A DNA stretch of 6,859 bases, from positions 1 to 6,859 of the forward strand of contig JBCBZH010000241.1 in assembly GCA_039815415.1 (NCBI GenBank). Reading direction: 5' to 3'. The notes below the pieces were generated by a model. The model was not told the DNA's origin and did not search any database. It was given only the letters and a program-made list of their open reading frames with translations. Within the stretch, counting starts at the first letter, position 1. The number at the start of each line of letters is the position of its first letter. Position numbers and translations under genes: made by a program. This document shows positions 6,276 to 6,859 of the stretch, in pieces. Origin of the DNA: JBCBZH01 sp039815415 (GTDB taxonomy: Bacteria; Bacteroidota; Rhodothermia; Rhodothermales; Rubricoccaceae).

Positions 6276-6859
6276 ATGCGTGCACCGTCTCCATCGAGTC
6301 CGATCATCGCCTCGTTCCTGATCCTTGCAGGGATCGGCGGGTTGGCGATCAATCTGCTGTTCTACAGCGGGGAGGAGTTCGCGATGTGGGTTCGGCTCCT
6401 CGGGCTGGCGATCTACGGATTCTCTCTCGTCGCAGGCATTGCCCTGCTGATGGTCGGGGCGGTCCGACACCGGGTGCGCGAGCTGGTTCAGCTGTGTGTC
6501 TATGCAATCGTTGGCGGGGATCTGCTGCGCGCGATGGTCAGCCAGAGTCCTGATACGCTCCTCTGGCTCATCTTCATTCCCGTTTGTGGAGGCACCATCC
6601 TCGCATCGCTTGCCCGCCGATGGACCGAGGTCGCTGTGCACACCCTCTTCGCCCTGATCCTGTTCGTTCTCGGCGGATCGCTCGGTCTGGTACCGTGGAC
6701 CCAGGCAGGAATTGCCCTGGTTGCGGTCTCGGTCGCTGGCACTGCGCTCGCACTCGGCACCACGGTCCGGCTTAGGGCGCAGGCAAACCTCGTCCGCCTG
6801 AACAATGACCTGACAGCCACTAACGAAGAGTTGGTCCTGGCACGGCAGGCAGCAGAGGC
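6276..6859 (+). CDS. Membrane sensor protein, probable histidine kinase, 3' end missing
   Basis: This frame runs open to the window edge and gives 194 residues. I count about six membrane spans (approximately 10-30, 41-62, 68-88, 95-112, 118-138, 143-163), with short charged loops such as RHRVRE and RRWTE. After them comes a polar coiled-coil helix, LVRLNNDLTATNEELVLARQAAE (172-194). That ending is typical of the linker leading into the DHp domain of (hybrid) histidine kinases, but the kinase core lies outside the window and a GGDEF or other output is possible. No periplasmic ligand domain is present, so sensing would be within or at the membrane. ATG 6276 is chosen; an in-frame TTG at 6270 is better spaced (8 bases) from AAGGA (6257-6261), and the upstream in-frame stop is at 6243-6245. 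It starts 50 bp after the previous gene. Confidence 0.8.
   Translation, partial: MRAPSPSSPIIASFLILAGIGGLAINLLFYSGEEFAMWVRLLGLAIYGFSLVAGIALLMVGAVRHRVRELVQLCVYAIVGGDLLRAMVSQSPDTLLWLIFIPVCGGTILASLARRWTEVAVHTLFALILFVLGGSLGLVPWTQAGIALVAVSVAGTALALGTTVRLRAQANLVRLNNDLTATNEELVLARQAAE

Noticed and set aside
6165..6641. Minus-strand frame of 158 codons, very polar
   Set aside because: Its Asp/Glu/Gln/Arg-rich composition is what results from reading the complement of a hydrophobic membrane-span gene.

Overview
The window is high-GC bacterial DNA with genes on the + strand only. The organism is probably a Rhodothermota/Bacteroidota-type bacterium (relatives of Rhodothermus, Rubricoccus or Salinibacter). 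The main clue is the condensin SMC head, which reads YSVIELKMVEDIL where most bacteria have a YSIIGQG-type stretch; I recall that variant from Bacteroidota-lineage SMCs. Weak or absent Shine-Dalgarno sequences and strong G/C preference at third codon positions also fit. This placement is inference from remembered families, not a database result.

Layout. Positions 1-449 hold no convincing gene. They contain a possible short terminator for an upstream gene, several inverted repeats (two of them strong), an 11-bp direct repeat and a weak promoter candidate. Positions 450-4046 encode a complete SMC protein of 1198 residues. Its stop codon overlaps, as ATGA, the start of a 115-residue beta-rich protein of unknown function (4043-4390). 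A 185-bp gap with a weak promoter candidate follows. Next comes a 549-residue protein of unknown function (4576-6225) with a helical N-terminal region, a long Pro/Ala/acidic linker and a compact C-terminal module. After a further 50 bp, a membrane protein begins near 6276 and runs off the end. It has about six membrane spans and then a coiled-coil linker like those joining sensor domains to histidine kinase cores.

How the genes may work together. SMC is the ATP-driven DNA-loop organiser needed for chromosome compaction and segregation; its partners ScpA and ScpB are not in this window. The 115-residue protein is probably translationally coupled to SMC, so a related job is possible but unproven. 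The 549-residue protein looks like a scaffold or adaptor with short linear motifs. The last gene looks like the start of an unrelated signalling protein. No tRNA, rRNA, insertion sequence, CRISPR array or phage feature was seen. The most unusual features are the structured region before smc and the coupled and adjacent uncharacterised genes.
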